From NCBI GenBank assembly GCA_030428705.1, contig JAUIDI010000007.1, forward strand, positions 1-64,000: DNA of 64,000 nt, written 5' to 3'. A program made the position numbers and the translations under genes. The notes beneath the pieces were generated by a model that searched no databases, was not told where the DNA came from, and saw only the letters and a program-made list of their open reading frames with translations. The number at the start of each line of letters is the position of its first letter. Positions within the stretch are counted from its first letter, which is position 1. Positions 32,943 through 42,097 of this stretch are shown here, piece by piece. The DNA comes from Bacteroidia bacterium. GTDB taxonomy: Bacteria; Bacteroidota; Bacteroidia; Flavobacteriales; Flavobacteriaceae.

Positions 32943-33361
32943 TGGAAGAACCGATTTTAGAGATAGTAGATGAATTGAACGTTTCGGGAGTTTATAAAGA
33001 ACTTTCCCATCCGGCGAGCGGCGGAATCTGTGTTTTTATAGGGGCGGTTCGCGAGTTCACGAACAATGAAGAAGTAGTCGCCTTGGAATTCGAAACCTAC
33101 AAGACCATGGCCTTGAAAGAGATGCAAAAGACCGTGGTACAGGCCTCCGAAAAATGGCCTTTTAACAAAGTAGTCGTCCGCCACGTCGTAGGGGTCAAAA
33201 AAGTGGAGGATCCTGTTGTTGTAGTGGGGGTTTCGTCCGCCCATCGCGATGCGTGTTTTCCGGCATGTCGATATATCATTGATACCCTAAAGCAAACCGT
33301 TCCCATTTGGAAAAAGGAAATTTTCAGGAACAAAGAAGTTTGGGTGTCCGCGCATCCCTGA
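32942..33361 (+). CDS. moaE: Molybdopterin synthase catalytic subunit
   Basis: 139 residues, normal length. It inserts two sulfurs into cyclic pyranopterin monophosphate to form molybdopterin. Seen: SGGICVFIGAVREF near residue 25, EFETYKTMA, VRHVVGVKKVEDPVVVVGVSSAHRDACFPACRYIID, and the catalytic Lys region PIWKKEIF. It is translationally coupled to moaD. Confidence 0.95.
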   Translation: MEEPILEIVDELNVSGVYKELSHPASGGICVFIGAVREFTNNEEVVALEFETYKTMALKEMQKTVVQASEKWPFNKVVVRHVVGVKKVEDPVVVVGVSSAHRDACFPACRYIIDTLKQTVPIWKKEIFRNKEVWVSAHP

Positions 33362-33382
33362 ATAGAACGCAGTTGAAAACAT

Positions 33383-34366
33383 ATGTTGGTAGACAACCAT
33401 AATCGAAAAATCAATTACCTGCGCTTGGCGGTGACCGATCGGTGCAATCTGCGCTGCAATTATTGCATGCCTTCGGAAGGAATCGATTTTGTAAAGAACG
33501 ACAAATTGCTCACCATCGAAGAACTTTCGACGCTTAGCGAAATTTTGGTCGGTCAGGGTATTGATAAAATAAGGATTACGGGCGGTGAGCCTTTTGTCCG
33601 TAAAGATTTGATGGTGCTATTGCGCAATCTTTCGGAACTGAAAGGATTAAAAGATATTTCCGTTACGACGAACGCTACCTTGATCGGACCACACATTGAC
33701 GAATTGAAGACCTTGGGCATCAGAAATGTGAACATTAGCTTGGATGCCATTAACAAAGCTACTTTTGAGCGCATTACCAGACGTGACCAATACGAGATCG
33801 TACACGATAATTTGATGCGGCTTATTACCGAGGGATTTAATGTGCGTACCAATTTTGTTGTATTGTCGGGCCAAAACACCGATGACATTTTGCCCATGCT
33901 CGAATTGACCAAGAATTTTGATGTTTCCGTTCGTTTTTTAGAAGAAATGCCATTTAACGGAGGGTCAAGAAATTTCGATTCTATCGAGTGGGATTTTAAA
34001 AAGATTTTGGCTTTTATAAAGGAAAGCCATCCCGATTACTATAAGTTGGAATCGCCAACGACTTCTACATCCATCAATTATAAGATTCCGGGGTACGTAG
34101 GTAGTTTTGGGGTCATTCCGTCCTTTAGTAGAACGTTTTGCGGATCTTGCAACCGACTACGGATTTCGGCCGTTGGCGATGTGATTACCTGTTTGTATGC
34201 TAAACCGTGTATGAACCTTCGTAGCATTATGAGAACAGCCAATGCCAGAGAAAATGTACGGAAACAAATTTTGACCGCAGTGGGTAGTCGTGCCAAGACC
34301 GGTTTTGAGGCACAACAAAAATATGAGGGTGTTTTCAGCAATTCAATGACGTCGATAGGAGGTTAA
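33383..34366 (+). CDS. moaA: GTP 3',8-cyclase
   Basis: 327 residues. A radical-SAM enzyme that starts molybdenum cofactor synthesis from GTP. The N-terminal [4Fe-4S] cluster ligands are Cys21, Cys25 and Cys28 (CNLRCNYC); the second cluster Cys residues are in FCGSCNRLR and the following VITCLY. The C terminus ends in Gly-Gly, which the activity needs. It lies 21 bp after moaE. Confidence 0.95.
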   Translation: MLVDNHNRKINYLRLAVTDRCNLRCNYCMPSEGIDFVKNDKLLTIEELSTLSEILVGQGIDKIRITGGEPFVRKDLMVLLRNLSELKGLKDISVTTNATLIGPHIDELKTLGIRNVNISLDAINKATFERITRRDQYEIVHDNLMRLITEGFNVRTNFVVLSGQNTDDILPMLELTKNFDVSVRFLEEMPFNGGSRNFDSIEWDFKKILAFIKESHPDYYKLESPTTSTSINYKIPGYVGSFGVIPSFSRTFCGSCNRLRISAVGDVITCLYAKPCMNLRSIMRTANARENVRKQILTAVGSRAKTGFEAQQKYEGVFSNSMTSIGG

Positions 34367-34379
34367 ATGAAGTTGGAAA

Positions 34380-34400
34380 TACGAGGTACGAAATACGAAG
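34380..34400. repeat. Short heptamer repeat after moaA
   Basis: Three near-identical heptamers (TACGAGG, TACGAAA, TACGAAG) in a row in the moaA-moaC gap. Unit length matches the microsatellite before aroE. Confidence 0.6.
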
Positions 34401-34437
34401 TTTAGAAGTGTTGAATAAATAACGTAACGGTAAGAAT

Positions 34438-34490
34438 GTCATGCCGAGCTTGTCGAGGCACAATCCAGATAATCTTCGACAAGCTTGCGC
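34438..34490. repeat. REP-like palindrome between moaA and moaC
   Basis: A perfect 10-bp inverted repeat, AGCTTGTCGA (34447-34456) against TCGACAAGCT (34476-34485), lies inside a GTCATGCCGAGC-type sequence resembling widely dispersed palindromes of flavobacterial genomes (family from memory). It splits the cofactor cluster by a 195-bp gap and could act as an attenuator or mRNA stabiliser. Confidence 0.6.
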
Positions 34491-34561
34491 CGGCACTATT
34501 GTTATAGTCCAATATATAAATCAAGTCAAAGCACTTTTCAGAGTGTTTAAAGAGAATAAAA

Positions 34562-35038
34562 TTGTCGCAGAATAAGCTATCACATATAGACAACGAAGGC
34601 AAGGCCAATATGGTCGATGTTTCCGAAAAGGAATCGACCAAACGGGTGGCAATAGCCTCGGGAAAAGTATCCTTTCCGAAAGAAGTTTTCGCCACTTTGG
34701 CCGAACACGACTTTTTAGGGGCAAAAGGAAGCATTATTCAAACTGCCGTAATCGCAGGGATTCAAGGAGTAAAAAAAACTTCGGAACTCATTCCGCTTTG
34801 CCACCAGCTTAATCTTTCAAAAATACAGATCGATATAGTACCGGTCGAAAACACGCTTGAAATAAGATGCAAAGTAAGTTGCACCGAACGGACCGGGGTC
34901 GAAATGGAGGCTCTGACTGGGGTTTCGATAAGTGCGTTGACCATTTATGATATGTGCAAGGCACTGTCGCATGATATCAAAATAGGTGAAATTCAATTGG
35001 AACATAAAACAGGGGGGAAGCATGAGTACAGTCGCTAA
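34562..35038 (+). CDS. moaC: Cyclic pyranopterin monophosphate synthase accessory protein
   Basis: 158 residues. With MoaA it forms cyclic pyranopterin monophosphate. Seen: LSHIDNEGKANMVDVSEKE at the N terminus, PLCHQLNLSKIQIDI with the catalytic His/Lys region, EALTGVSISALTIYDMCKA and a late HKTGGK. The start is TTG at 34562: the first downstream ATG (34610) would remove the conserved HIDNEG segment, and no in-frame ATG lies closely upstream. It overlaps the start of mobA by 17 bp. Confidence 0.94.
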   Translation: MSQNKLSHIDNEGKANMVDVSEKESTKRVAIASGKVSFPKEVFATLAEHDFLGAKGSIIQTAVIAGIQGVKKTSELIPLCHQLNLSKIQIDIVPVENTLEIRCKVSCTERTGVEMEALTGVSISALTIYDMCKALSHDIKIGEIQLEHKTGGKHEYSR

Positions 35039-35615
35039 AGTTTACGGACTGGTCCTGTCAGGAGGTAAGAGTACCCGAATGGGCAGTGACAAAGGCCTGA
35101 TCGAATATCACGGTATTCCGCAACGTGAATATCTATACCAATTATTGGGCAAGGTTTGCGAAAGCACTTATATCAGCCTGCGCGAAGAGCAAGAAGCCGA
35201 GGTGCCTTTTGGCTATGCTACCCTTACCGACAAAGATAAATTCAGGGGGCCTTTTAACGGAATCCTGTCCGCCCACGAACGCCACCCCAAAGTGGCTTGG
35301 CTGGTATTGGCCTGTGATTTACCGTTGATCGACCTTCCGGCCTTACAGCAATTGGTGCAAGAGCGTGATTCTGGCAAGTTTGCTACTGCGTTTGCCAATG
35401 AAGAAAACCCGTTGCCGGAACCCCTCTGTGCGATTTGGGAACCCATAGGCCTTAAAACGGCGATTACCTATCTCGAAGCGGGTAATGGCACTTGCCCGAG
35501 AAAGTTTTTGATAAACAATCAAACGAAATTGGTCTTTCCCCAAAATAAGAATGTCATCCTCAATGCCAATTCGCAAGAGGATTATCAAGAAGCGCTGTCA
35601 AAATTGATTACATGA
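35022..35615 (+). CDS. mobA: Molybdenum cofactor guanylyltransferase
   Basis: 198 residues. It transfers GMP from GTP to molybdenum cofactor. Seen: the nucleotide-binding LVLSGGKSTRMGSDKGLIEYHG near the start, and WLVLACDLPLID with the Mg-binding Asp. ATG 35022 is preferred because a purine-rich AGGGGGGAAG ribosome-binding-like run precedes it directly; an earlier in-frame ATG at 34986 lies inside moaC. The stop overlaps the next gene by 4 bp (ATGA). Confidence 0.9.
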   Translation: MSTVAKVYGLVLSGGKSTRMGSDKGLIEYHGIPQREYLYQLLGKVCESTYISLREEQEAEVPFGYATLTDKDKFRGPFNGILSAHERHPKVAWLVLACDLPLIDLPALQQLVQERDSGKFATAFANEENPLPEPLCAIWEPIGLKTAITYLEAGNGTCPRKFLINNQTKLVFPQNKNVILNANSQEDYQEALSKLIT

Positions 35616-36685
35616 ATTCCGAACGTTACAACAGACAGGTTATTTTAAAGGACTTCGGGCCCAAAGCACAGCAAAAATTGGCGGATGCCAAAGTATTGGT
35701 GGTCGGTGCAGGGGGGCTTGGCATTCCTGTTTTGACTTATTTGAACGCGATGGGTGTCGGAACTTTGGGCATTGTTGATAATGATACCGTAGCTTTTTCG
35801 AACCTGCACCGACAGGTTTTATATAGTGAGAACGATGTCGGGCAATCTAAGGTTGGGGTCATCATAAAAAAATTACGACAGCAAAACTCGACCACTAACT
35901 TGATTCCGTATTCGGATTTTCTGAATAAAGATAATGCGCTTCAAATTATTTCAAAATATGATTTTGTCGTTGATGCCACTGATAATTTTCCCGCGCGTTA
36001 TTTGATCAATGATGCCTGTGTCGTTTTGGGCAAGCCTTTTGTCTATGGTGCTTTGCATGGTTACGAAGGGCAGGTGAGCGTGTTTAATTTTGAAGGAGGG
36101 CCGACCTACCGTTGTCTTTATCCCGATATGCCGAAAGAAGATGAGGTCCCGAATTGCAATGAACATGGGGTATTGGGGATTATACCCGGAATCATTGGAA
36201 ATTTTCAGGCCCTGGAAACCATAAAAATCATTACGAGAATCGGTGAGCCCCTATCTGGTAGATTATTGTTATACAATGGATTGTCACAGGACTTTCAAAA
36301 AATCAAGTTCAGTACCGTATTGGGGAACTTGGAACTCAAGGCGTTAAAAGAGAGCTATGATTTTGAATGCGCCAACACCTTAAGTTCGGTATTTCCGGAT
36401 GTATTGGAACAATTGCTCCAAAAAGAAAAAAGTAATCTGATCGACGTGCGTACGCCAGAGGAATTCAAAACATTCCATTTGCCCGAAGCGGTCAATATTC
36501 CTTTATCGGAAATCGAAGACCGAATGCAAGAATTGGATTTTGAGGCGGCGAACTATTTTATTTGCCAATCCGGATTGCGCAGTAGAAGGGCAATCATCCT
36601 GATACAGGAATATAACCCGAAAGCCGAATTGATCAATGTACGGGGGGGCTTAAATAATCTAGACCTTTATGCTGCTAAGTACTGA
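35612..36685 (+). CDS. MoeB/ThiF-type adenylyltransferase fused to a rhodanese domain
   Basis: 357 residues. Residues 1-240 form an E1-like adenylyltransferase that activates the MoaD C-terminus: GAGGLGIP (32-39), the Arg in NLHRQVLY, DATDNFPARY, and the Cys in VPNCNEHGVLG. Residues about 265-357 form a rhodanese with active-site loop CQSGLR. The fusion resembles eukaryotic MOCS3, which both adenylylates and sulfurates the MoaD homologue. The paired CxxC zinc motifs of E. coli MoeB appear incomplete: only one Cys is seen in TYRCLYP. It overlaps mobA and the permease gene. Confidence 0.88.
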   Translation: MNSERYNRQVILKDFGPKAQQKLADAKVLVVGAGGLGIPVLTYLNAMGVGTLGIVDNDTVAFSNLHRQVLYSENDVGQSKVGVIIKKLRQQNSTTNLIPYSDFLNKDNALQIISKYDFVVDATDNFPARYLINDACVVLGKPFVYGALHGYEGQVSVFNFEGGPTYRCLYPDMPKEDEVPNCNEHGVLGIIPGIIGNFQALETIKIITRIGEPLSGRLLLYNGLSQDFQKIKFSTVLGNLELKALKESYDFECANTLSSVFPDVLEQLLQKEKSNLIDVRTPEEFKTFHLPEAVNIPLSEIEDRMQELDFEAANYFICQSGLRSRRAIILIQEYNPKAELINVRGGLNNLDLYAAKY

Positions 36686-37445
36686 GCACCTTGTTCTTTT
36701 GTGCCTCGGTTTTTTTGTGGTGGCGACGTTATATTCCTCTGTAGGATTTGGAGGTGGTTCAAGTTATTTGGCTTTGTTGGCCATTTTTTTGGTCTCGTTC
36801 TTTCCGATTCGATCTATTGCTCTGATCTGTAATTTGGTCGTGGTTTCGGGCAGTACTTTTTTGTATTTCAAACACGGACATGCCAAACTAAAGGATTTTT
36901 TACCTTTCGTAATCAGTAGTATTCCTTTGGCTTACTTGGGAGCCACGTTTCGATTGAGCGAAAATGCATTCTTCATTATATTGGGGTGTTCGCTTATTGT
37001 TTCGTCTTTGGCGTTGGTTTACCAGACTTTTTCAAGGAAAGTTGACTCGGAACGAACGAAAAAGTACCCCAAGGGGTTCAGTTTTTTTATTGGTGGTGCA
37101 ATAGGTTTGCTGTCTGGACTTGTTGGTATCGGTGGCGGTATTTTCCTCGCTCCGGTACTCAATCATTTACAGTGGGGCAAGGCCTTGAAAATTGCCGCCT
37201 TGGCCAGTTTTTTCATTTTGGTCAATTCGATTTCTGGGTTGATGGGACTGATTTCCGCAGGAACTTTGGAGCTTCCTTTGAAGGAAACCTTTATTTTGGC
37301 CACTTGTGTTTTCCTTGGTGGACAATTGGGAATTCGTTTGAGCCTAAAGCGATTATCTCCCAATGGAATTAAACGCGTGACCGCCCTTTTGGTACTCATT
37401 GTCGGGATACGGGTTTTATTGGTCAATGGGTTGAGAGTTTGGTAA
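36669..37445 (+). CDS. TSUP (TauE/SafE)-family membrane permease
   Basis: 258 residues with about eight hydrophobic segments and the two repeated motifs of the family: GFGGGSSYLALLAIF near residue 25, and GLLSGLVGIGGGIFLAPVL near 140. Family members move sulfite, sulfonates or other sulfur anions across the inner membrane. The ATG lies 17 bp inside the MoeB-rhodanese gene, so it is translationally coupled. In this cluster it could supply or remove a sulfur compound or oxyanion, but the substrate is inference only. Confidence 0.87.
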   Translation: MLLSTEHLVLLCLGFFVVATLYSSVGFGGGSSYLALLAIFLVSFFPIRSIALICNLVVVSGSTFLYFKHGHAKLKDFLPFVISSIPLAYLGATFRLSENAFFIILGCSLIVSSLALVYQTFSRKVDSERTKKYPKGFSFFIGGAIGLLSGLVGIGGGIFLAPVLNHLQWGKALKIAALASFFILVNSISGLMGLISAGTLELPLKETFILATCVFLGGQLGIRLSLKRLSPNGIKRVTALLVLIVGIRVLLVNGLRVW

Positions 37446-37477
37446 AGGTGTTTGTGCGCCTTAAAATATGAATATCA

Positions 37478-38665
37478 ATGATTTCATTTCAGGAAGCATA
37501 TAAAAAAGTACTCGAAAACACTTTCGATTTTGGTGAAGAGAAAGTCGCGATTCTTGAAAGTACAGGCAGGGTTCTTGCCAAAAATATTCTTGCCGATCGT
37601 GATTTTCCGCCTTTTGACCGTGCGACAAAAGATGGTATTGCCATAAATTATTCCGCTATCGAAAACGGATGCACACGTTTTAAGATCGCGGGAGTGGCAG
37701 CAGCAGGAACCCCCCAACAAATATTAAGTGACGTCAATAATTGCTTAGAGGTGATGACTGGGGCCGTGGTGCCCGAAAATGCCGATACCGTAATCATGTA
37801 CGAGCATCTGACAATTCAAGATGGTTGGGCTACCATAATCAAACATCCAAACAAGGGACAGGATATCCATTACCAGGGTAGTGATAGGCCTAAGGGAGCT
37901 GTTCTATTGGAACGTGGGAAGCAAATTTCGGCAGGTGCCATCAATGTATTGGCTTCCGTAGGAAAATTAGAGGTTTCGGTTAAAAGACTTCCCAAAGTAA
38001 CCGTAATTTCAACAGGAAATGAACTTGTAGAAGTTCGTGAAAAACCATTGCCCCATCAAATACGAAAGTCGAATTCACTTTCCTTGAAAGCTGCCTTGGA
38101 AAAGCAGGGAATCAATACCGCCTTGATGCATCTGGCAGATGAAAAGGAAACGATTTCATCATCAATCCGAAAAGCGATGGAAACATCTGATGTGTTGATG
38201 CTCAGTGGGGGGGTCTCTAGGGGTAAATTTGATTTTGTTCCCGAAGTGTTGGAAGAATTGGGCGTTGAAAAAGTTTTTCATCGTGTGGCCCAACGACCCG
38301 GGAAACCCTTTTGGTTCGGTTTGCATCAAGAAAGCCAAACGACGATTTTTTCGTTTCCCGGTAATCCCGTTTCGACTTTTGCCAATTACCATATTTATTT
38401 TCTTCCTTGGTTGTATAAAGTATTGCGTGTCGATTATCTGGAAAGAAAGGTGATTCTCGCAGAGCCTGTACAAAATAAAACCGACCTAACGCTTTTCAAA
38501 CAAGTTAGGACCGTTTGGGAAAATGGAAGTCTTCATGCCCATTTGATTGTCGAGAACGGCTCCGGGGATTTGACCAGTTTGGCTAACTCCAACGGGTTTA
38601 TATGTTTGGAGCCACGAGACGGAATTTATGAGTTGGGTGAGGTAGTACCCTTTGTCAAAACTTGA
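37478..38665 (+). CDS. moeA: Molybdopterin molybdenumtransferase
   Basis: 395 residues, normal length. It inserts molybdate into adenylylated molybdopterin. Seen: DRDFPPFDRATKDGIA, VMTGAVVPENADTVIMYE, VISTGNELVE, LSGGVSRGKFDFV and SFPGNPVSTF, the standard MoeA boxes. It is the last gene of the cluster, 32 bp after the permease gene, and converges on the S9 peptidase gene. No mog/moaB gene is seen here. Confidence 0.95.
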   Translation: MISFQEAYKKVLENTFDFGEEKVAILESTGRVLAKNILADRDFPPFDRATKDGIAINYSAIENGCTRFKIAGVAAAGTPQQILSDVNNCLEVMTGAVVPENADTVIMYEHLTIQDGWATIIKHPNKGQDIHYQGSDRPKGAVLLERGKQISAGAINVLASVGKLEVSVKRLPKVTVISTGNELVEVREKPLPHQIRKSNSLSLKAALEKQGINTALMHLADEKETISSSIRKAMETSDVLMLSGGVSRGKFDFVPEVLEELGVEKVFHRVAQRPGKPFWFGLHQESQTTIFSFPGNPVSTFANYHIYFLPWLYKVLRVDYLERKVILAEPVQNKTDLTLFKQVRTVWENGSLHAHLIVENGSGDLTSLANSNGFICLEPRDGIYELGEVVPFVKT

Positions 38666-38705
38666 GTTTTGAATTTAAAGAAACTTACAACTTGTTGAAA
38701 TTCAA

Positions 38706-40748
38706 CTACTCAACAGGAATTTCGATATCCTCGCCCCAGATATATTTTCCGAACCATTGCCAATTGTGCCATGTAGCGGCTAATCTTTCCTTTGGCTTGT
38801 TGATTCCGTGGCCGAAACCTTTGTATACGACAAGTTTGGTTTCCACACCGACATCTTGCAACCCCTGAAATAATTCATAGGCATTGGCGATCGGCACCCT
38901 TCTGTCGAATTCACCATGCTGGATCAGGGTAGGAGTGACCGCTTTGTTGATGTGGGTCATCGGAGAGGTTTTTTCATATATTTTCTTATCCGACCATGGA
39001 GTGGCTTTCAAATATTGTCTGGTAAACGGGTGAATATCGGTATTCACATAATAGGTCATCCAATTTGAAATCCCTGCACCTACTGAAATAGCTTTGAATT
39101 TGTCAGAGTTGGTCGTTAGAAAGGCGGAGATGTAACCACCCTGACTCCAGCCCATAGAACCAACTTTATTGCCATCGATCATTCCCTTCTTCTCTAAATA
39201 ATCAACGCCCGAAAGTACATCCCAAGCATCACCGACACCGAGATTCTTCACATTGAGCGACCGAAATTTTTCACCATAACCTGCAGAACCGCGATAGTTT
39301 GGCTGTAATATCAGTGCGCCCTTGTTGAGCCATTGCAAAATGGGATATACATACGAAGGTGCCGCACTTGGAGTCGATATTCCAGTTGGTCCTCCATGGA
39401 TAATTACCAAAAGTGGATATTTTCTCTTTGGATCATAATTTTCGGGTTTATGTAATATGCCTTCGATAGTCTGTCCATCTTTACTTTTCCATGATATAAC
39501 TTCACTGTTCGATATGGCCCAACCTTCAATTTGTTTCGATGATCGTGTCAACGGTTTGGTTCCGGCCATGGGAAAATTGTCGACATATACTTCCGTCAAG
39601 TCCCTATCGTTACTTGCCGTAAAAGCGATTTTCACACCATCGGCGGAAAAAGTATAATTCCATATACGCTCAGGCGCACTTGATACGATTGTCGCCGATC
39701 CGTTTTCAGGATCGATATTGATCAACCGTCGAACGGTCTTTTGCCAAGAAAGTGCAAAAATTCCGTTGGTTGTCCATTGAATGGCAAAAAGGTCCTCATC
39801 GAAATCTTTTGCCAATTGGCGATTGTTCGAGCCATCGGTATCTATTCTAAAGAATTTGCCATTCTTATAATAGTTTGAAACATCGTCATTGAGGCTCGTG
39901 CCGTAAAGAATGGATTTTCCGTCAGGTGACCAATCGACCAGGCCATCGTAGCTTGAATTGTTGACCAATACTCTGCTTGTCTTGCTTTGAATATCGTAAA
40001 TCGAGATATCGGCTTTAAAGAAGGTATTTATCAAGGGGTCGGGTTGATGCTCAATGGCCAGTTTGGTACCATCGGGCGACCACTTAAACCTATTGACGGA
40101 AAAAGTTGCACTGTCGATCAATATTTTGGCCTTGCGTTCTTCTTTGAAAAGTGAATCGTTCATTTGCTCGGGCAAGGGCACCCTATCGAATCGGGATGGG
40201 TCAAAGTCAGCCAACCAAATTTGATCTAACCCGAATTCTTGATCTTCAACGGCAAAACCACCATATTTTTCAGACCTTTTTTCTTCTTCCTTCGATTTGT
40301 CCTCAGATTGAAGAAATGCAATTTTCTTGCCATCGGGGGACCATTCGAAACTTGAAATGTTACCGTCTGTATGGGTCACTTGAAAAGCTTCTCCGCCAGC
40401 AAGGCGTATTGCATGAATTTGGGTATTTTCGCCACGTTTCGACAAAAAAGCGATCCATTCTCCGCTAGGGGACCACTTGGCATTTCTACTACTGCCTTCC
40501 GTATTATTGGTCAGTTGAATGGGGGTATCACCGTTTTTGGAAATCCATAATTCCCCGTCATAGCGATTCTCTTTCCAGTCTACCGATTGTCTTTCGAACA
40601 AAACATTTTTTCCGTCAGGAGAAATTTTGGCATTTGAAACGGACTGTAACGAAATAACTTCTTCAAACGACGGATTCTTCCCCGTCTGCGCCCATACGCC
40701 CGTAATAACAAGAAAGATAAAAATCAAGAGGAATTTCGTTCTGTTCAT
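38706..40748 (-). CDS. S9-family serine peptidase (prolyl oligopeptidase / DPP type), secreted
   Basis: 680 residues with a signal peptide (about 1-20, ending VWAQ). Residues about 30-420 are a TolB/WD-like beta-propeller (repeated WSPDGKKIAF-type strands). Residues about 430-680 are the alpha/beta hydrolase: HGGP oxyanion motif, nucleophile Ser in GWSQGGY, Asp in HGEFDRRVP and His in GFGHGINK. It cleaves peptides, probably near proline, in the periplasm or outside. It is the last gene of a three-gene set with two amidohydrolase-like proteins, 14 bp after its neighbour. Confidence 0.93.
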   Translation of the reverse strand: MNRTKFLLIFIFLVITGVWAQTGKNPSFEEVISLQSVSNAKISPDGKNVLFERQSVDWKENRYDGELWISKNGDTPIQLTNNTEGSSRNAKWSPSGEWIAFLSKRGENTQIHAIRLAGGEAFQVTHTDGNISSFEWSPDGKKIAFLQSEDKSKEEEKRSEKYGGFAVEDQEFGLDQIWLADFDPSRFDRVPLPEQMNDSLFKEERKAKILIDSATFSVNRFKWSPDGTKLAIEHQPDPLINTFFKADISIYDIQSKTSRVLVNNSSYDGLVDWSPDGKSILYGTSLNDDVSNYYKNGKFFRIDTDGSNNRQLAKDFDEDLFAIQWTTNGIFALSWQKTVRRLINIDPENGSATIVSSAPERIWNYTFSADGVKIAFTASNDRDLTEVYVDNFPMAGTKPLTRSSKQIEGWAISNSEVISWKSKDGQTIEGILHKPENYDPKRKYPLLVIIHGGPTGISTPSAAPSYVYPILQWLNKGALILQPNYRGSAGYGEKFRSLNVKNLGVGDAWDVLSGVDYLEKKGMIDGNKVGSMGWSQGGYISAFLTTNSDKFKAISVGAGISNWMTYYVNTDIHPFTRQYLKATPWSDKKIYEKTSPMTHINKAVTPTLIQHGEFDRRVPIANAYELFQGLQDVGVETKLVVYKGFGHGINKPKERLAATWHNWQWFGKYIWGEDIEIPVE

Positions 40749-40762
40749 ACTAGCCTTGTTTG

Positions 40763-42055
40763 CTATTCTCCTTCATATTTTCCCATGTACCGCTTCCACA
40801 ATTCGGTCTGATGTGTTTCAAGGGAAACATCCCTTCCATCGATAAACGCATGGGTCAGTTGATTACCGCGCATATCCAAGGCATCGCCTTCAGAAACGAA
40901 CAAAGTTGCGCTCTTACCTACATCAAGTGTTCCGTACGAATTGTCGATTCCGAGAATTTGTGCCGCGTTCGAGGTAATCATCTGTAGGGCTTTTTCCGGA
41001 TCCAATCCTTGCCCGGCTACCTGACCGACATAAAAAGGTAAATTACGGGCCTGGAAAATCTCGCCTCTTGTTTGAAGAGCAACCAGCAACCCGGCATCCG
41101 CCAAAAGTTTGGGAAGTTTATAAGGAAAATCATAATCGTCATCGTCAAACGCAGGCAGGTTATGTGGGGCACGTACGACCACGGCCACCTTGTTTTGTTT
41201 TAGAAAGTCGGTTACTTTGTGGGCGTGATACCCACCCACCAGGACAACAGTTTGGACCCCATTGTTTTTGGCATTGCTCACCGCGTCGATAATCTCCTTT
41301 TCACTATCTGCATAGATGTATAACTTCTTCGACCCATCAAAAAGACCTTGCATCGCTGCATAGGCTTGGTTTTTTTCACTACTCGTATCCTTGCCGTAGG
41401 CCAATGAATTTTTGATAAACGAAGTCACTTCATCGACTTGTTTTTGATAGTCTTTGTTCGGTTGGTAACCTCGAGGCTCGCCTGCCCACCAACGACCTCT
41501 TCGAAATGCGCTTGGCCAACTAAGGTGAATACCGTCATCGGCCTTTATCGTAGCATCTTCCCAATTCCATGCGTCGAACTGCATGACCGAGGAACTTCCC
41601 GAAATACGACCTCCATTTGGAGCAATCTGCCCCAATAGGATGCCATTGGGCCGCATGCTTTCAACAACTTTCGATTCCGCATTATAGGCTATCTGACTGC
41701 GAATATGTGGTAGAAAATCGCCTATTTCATCTTGATCGTCACTGGCCCTCACGGCATCGACCTCCACAAGGCCCAATGCGGATGACATGGCAATGAATCC
41801 GGGATAGATATGTTTTCCTTTGCCTTTAATGACCTTACCCTTTCTCGCTATTTTGTTGTTGGCACTCCCTACGAAGGTCAGCTTACCGTTCTCGAACATG
41901 ATAAGGGAATTTTCAATGACCTCGCCATTGCCCAAATGGGCCGTTGCACCATCAATGGAAATGGCCTCTTTTTGAACAGGTCCCGGGGTTTGCTGTGCCC
42001 GACCGGTAACTACCAGTAAGATCAGAACAATTAACAGATTGGTTGCTTTTTTCAT
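40763..42055 (-). CDS. Amidohydrolase-like secreted protein lacking the HxH metal motif
   Basis: 430 residues with a signal peptide (about 1-20, ending GRAQ). The overall amidohydrolase/imidazolonepropionase-like layout is present: KGKHIYPGFI near residue 80, TSNAAQILGIDNSYGTLDVGKSATLFVSEGDA at the C-terminal end. But the HxH that should follow PGFI is replaced by M-S-S-A-L, and no convincing later metal His or Asp set is seen. It is probably a non-catalytic partner of the neighbouring 988-residue protein. The start lies 42 bp after that gene's stop. Confidence 0.82.
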   Translation of the reverse strand: MKKATNLLIVLILLVVTGRAQQTPGPVQKEAISIDGATAHLGNGEVIENSLIMFENGKLTFVGSANNKIARKGKVIKGKGKHIYPGFIAMSSALGLVEVDAVRASDDQDEIGDFLPHIRSQIAYNAESKVVESMRPNGILLGQIAPNGGRISGSSSVMQFDAWNWEDATIKADDGIHLSWPSAFRRGRWWAGEPRGYQPNKDYQKQVDEVTSFIKNSLAYGKDTSSEKNQAYAAMQGLFDGSKKLYIYADSEKEIIDAVSNAKNNGVQTVVLVGGYHAHKVTDFLKQNKVAVVVRAPHNLPAFDDDDYDFPYKLPKLLADAGLLVALQTRGEIFQARNLPFYVGQVAGQGLDPEKALQMITSNAAQILGIDNSYGTLDVGKSATLFVSEGDALDMRGNQLTHAFIDGRDVSLETHQTELWKRYMGKYEGE

Positions 42056-42097
42056 TTTTTTCTTTTTGTGCTTTGCTATCTTTTTGATTTTAAACCA

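Noticed and set aside
34402-34734. Minus-strand frame over the moaA-moaC gap
   Set aside because: It covers the REP-like palindrome and lies antisense to moaC; no family resemblance.
34986-35021. Earlier start for MobA inside moaC
   Set aside because: The extra residues lie upstream of the conserved start, and the purine-rich ribosome-binding-like run directly precedes ATG 35022.
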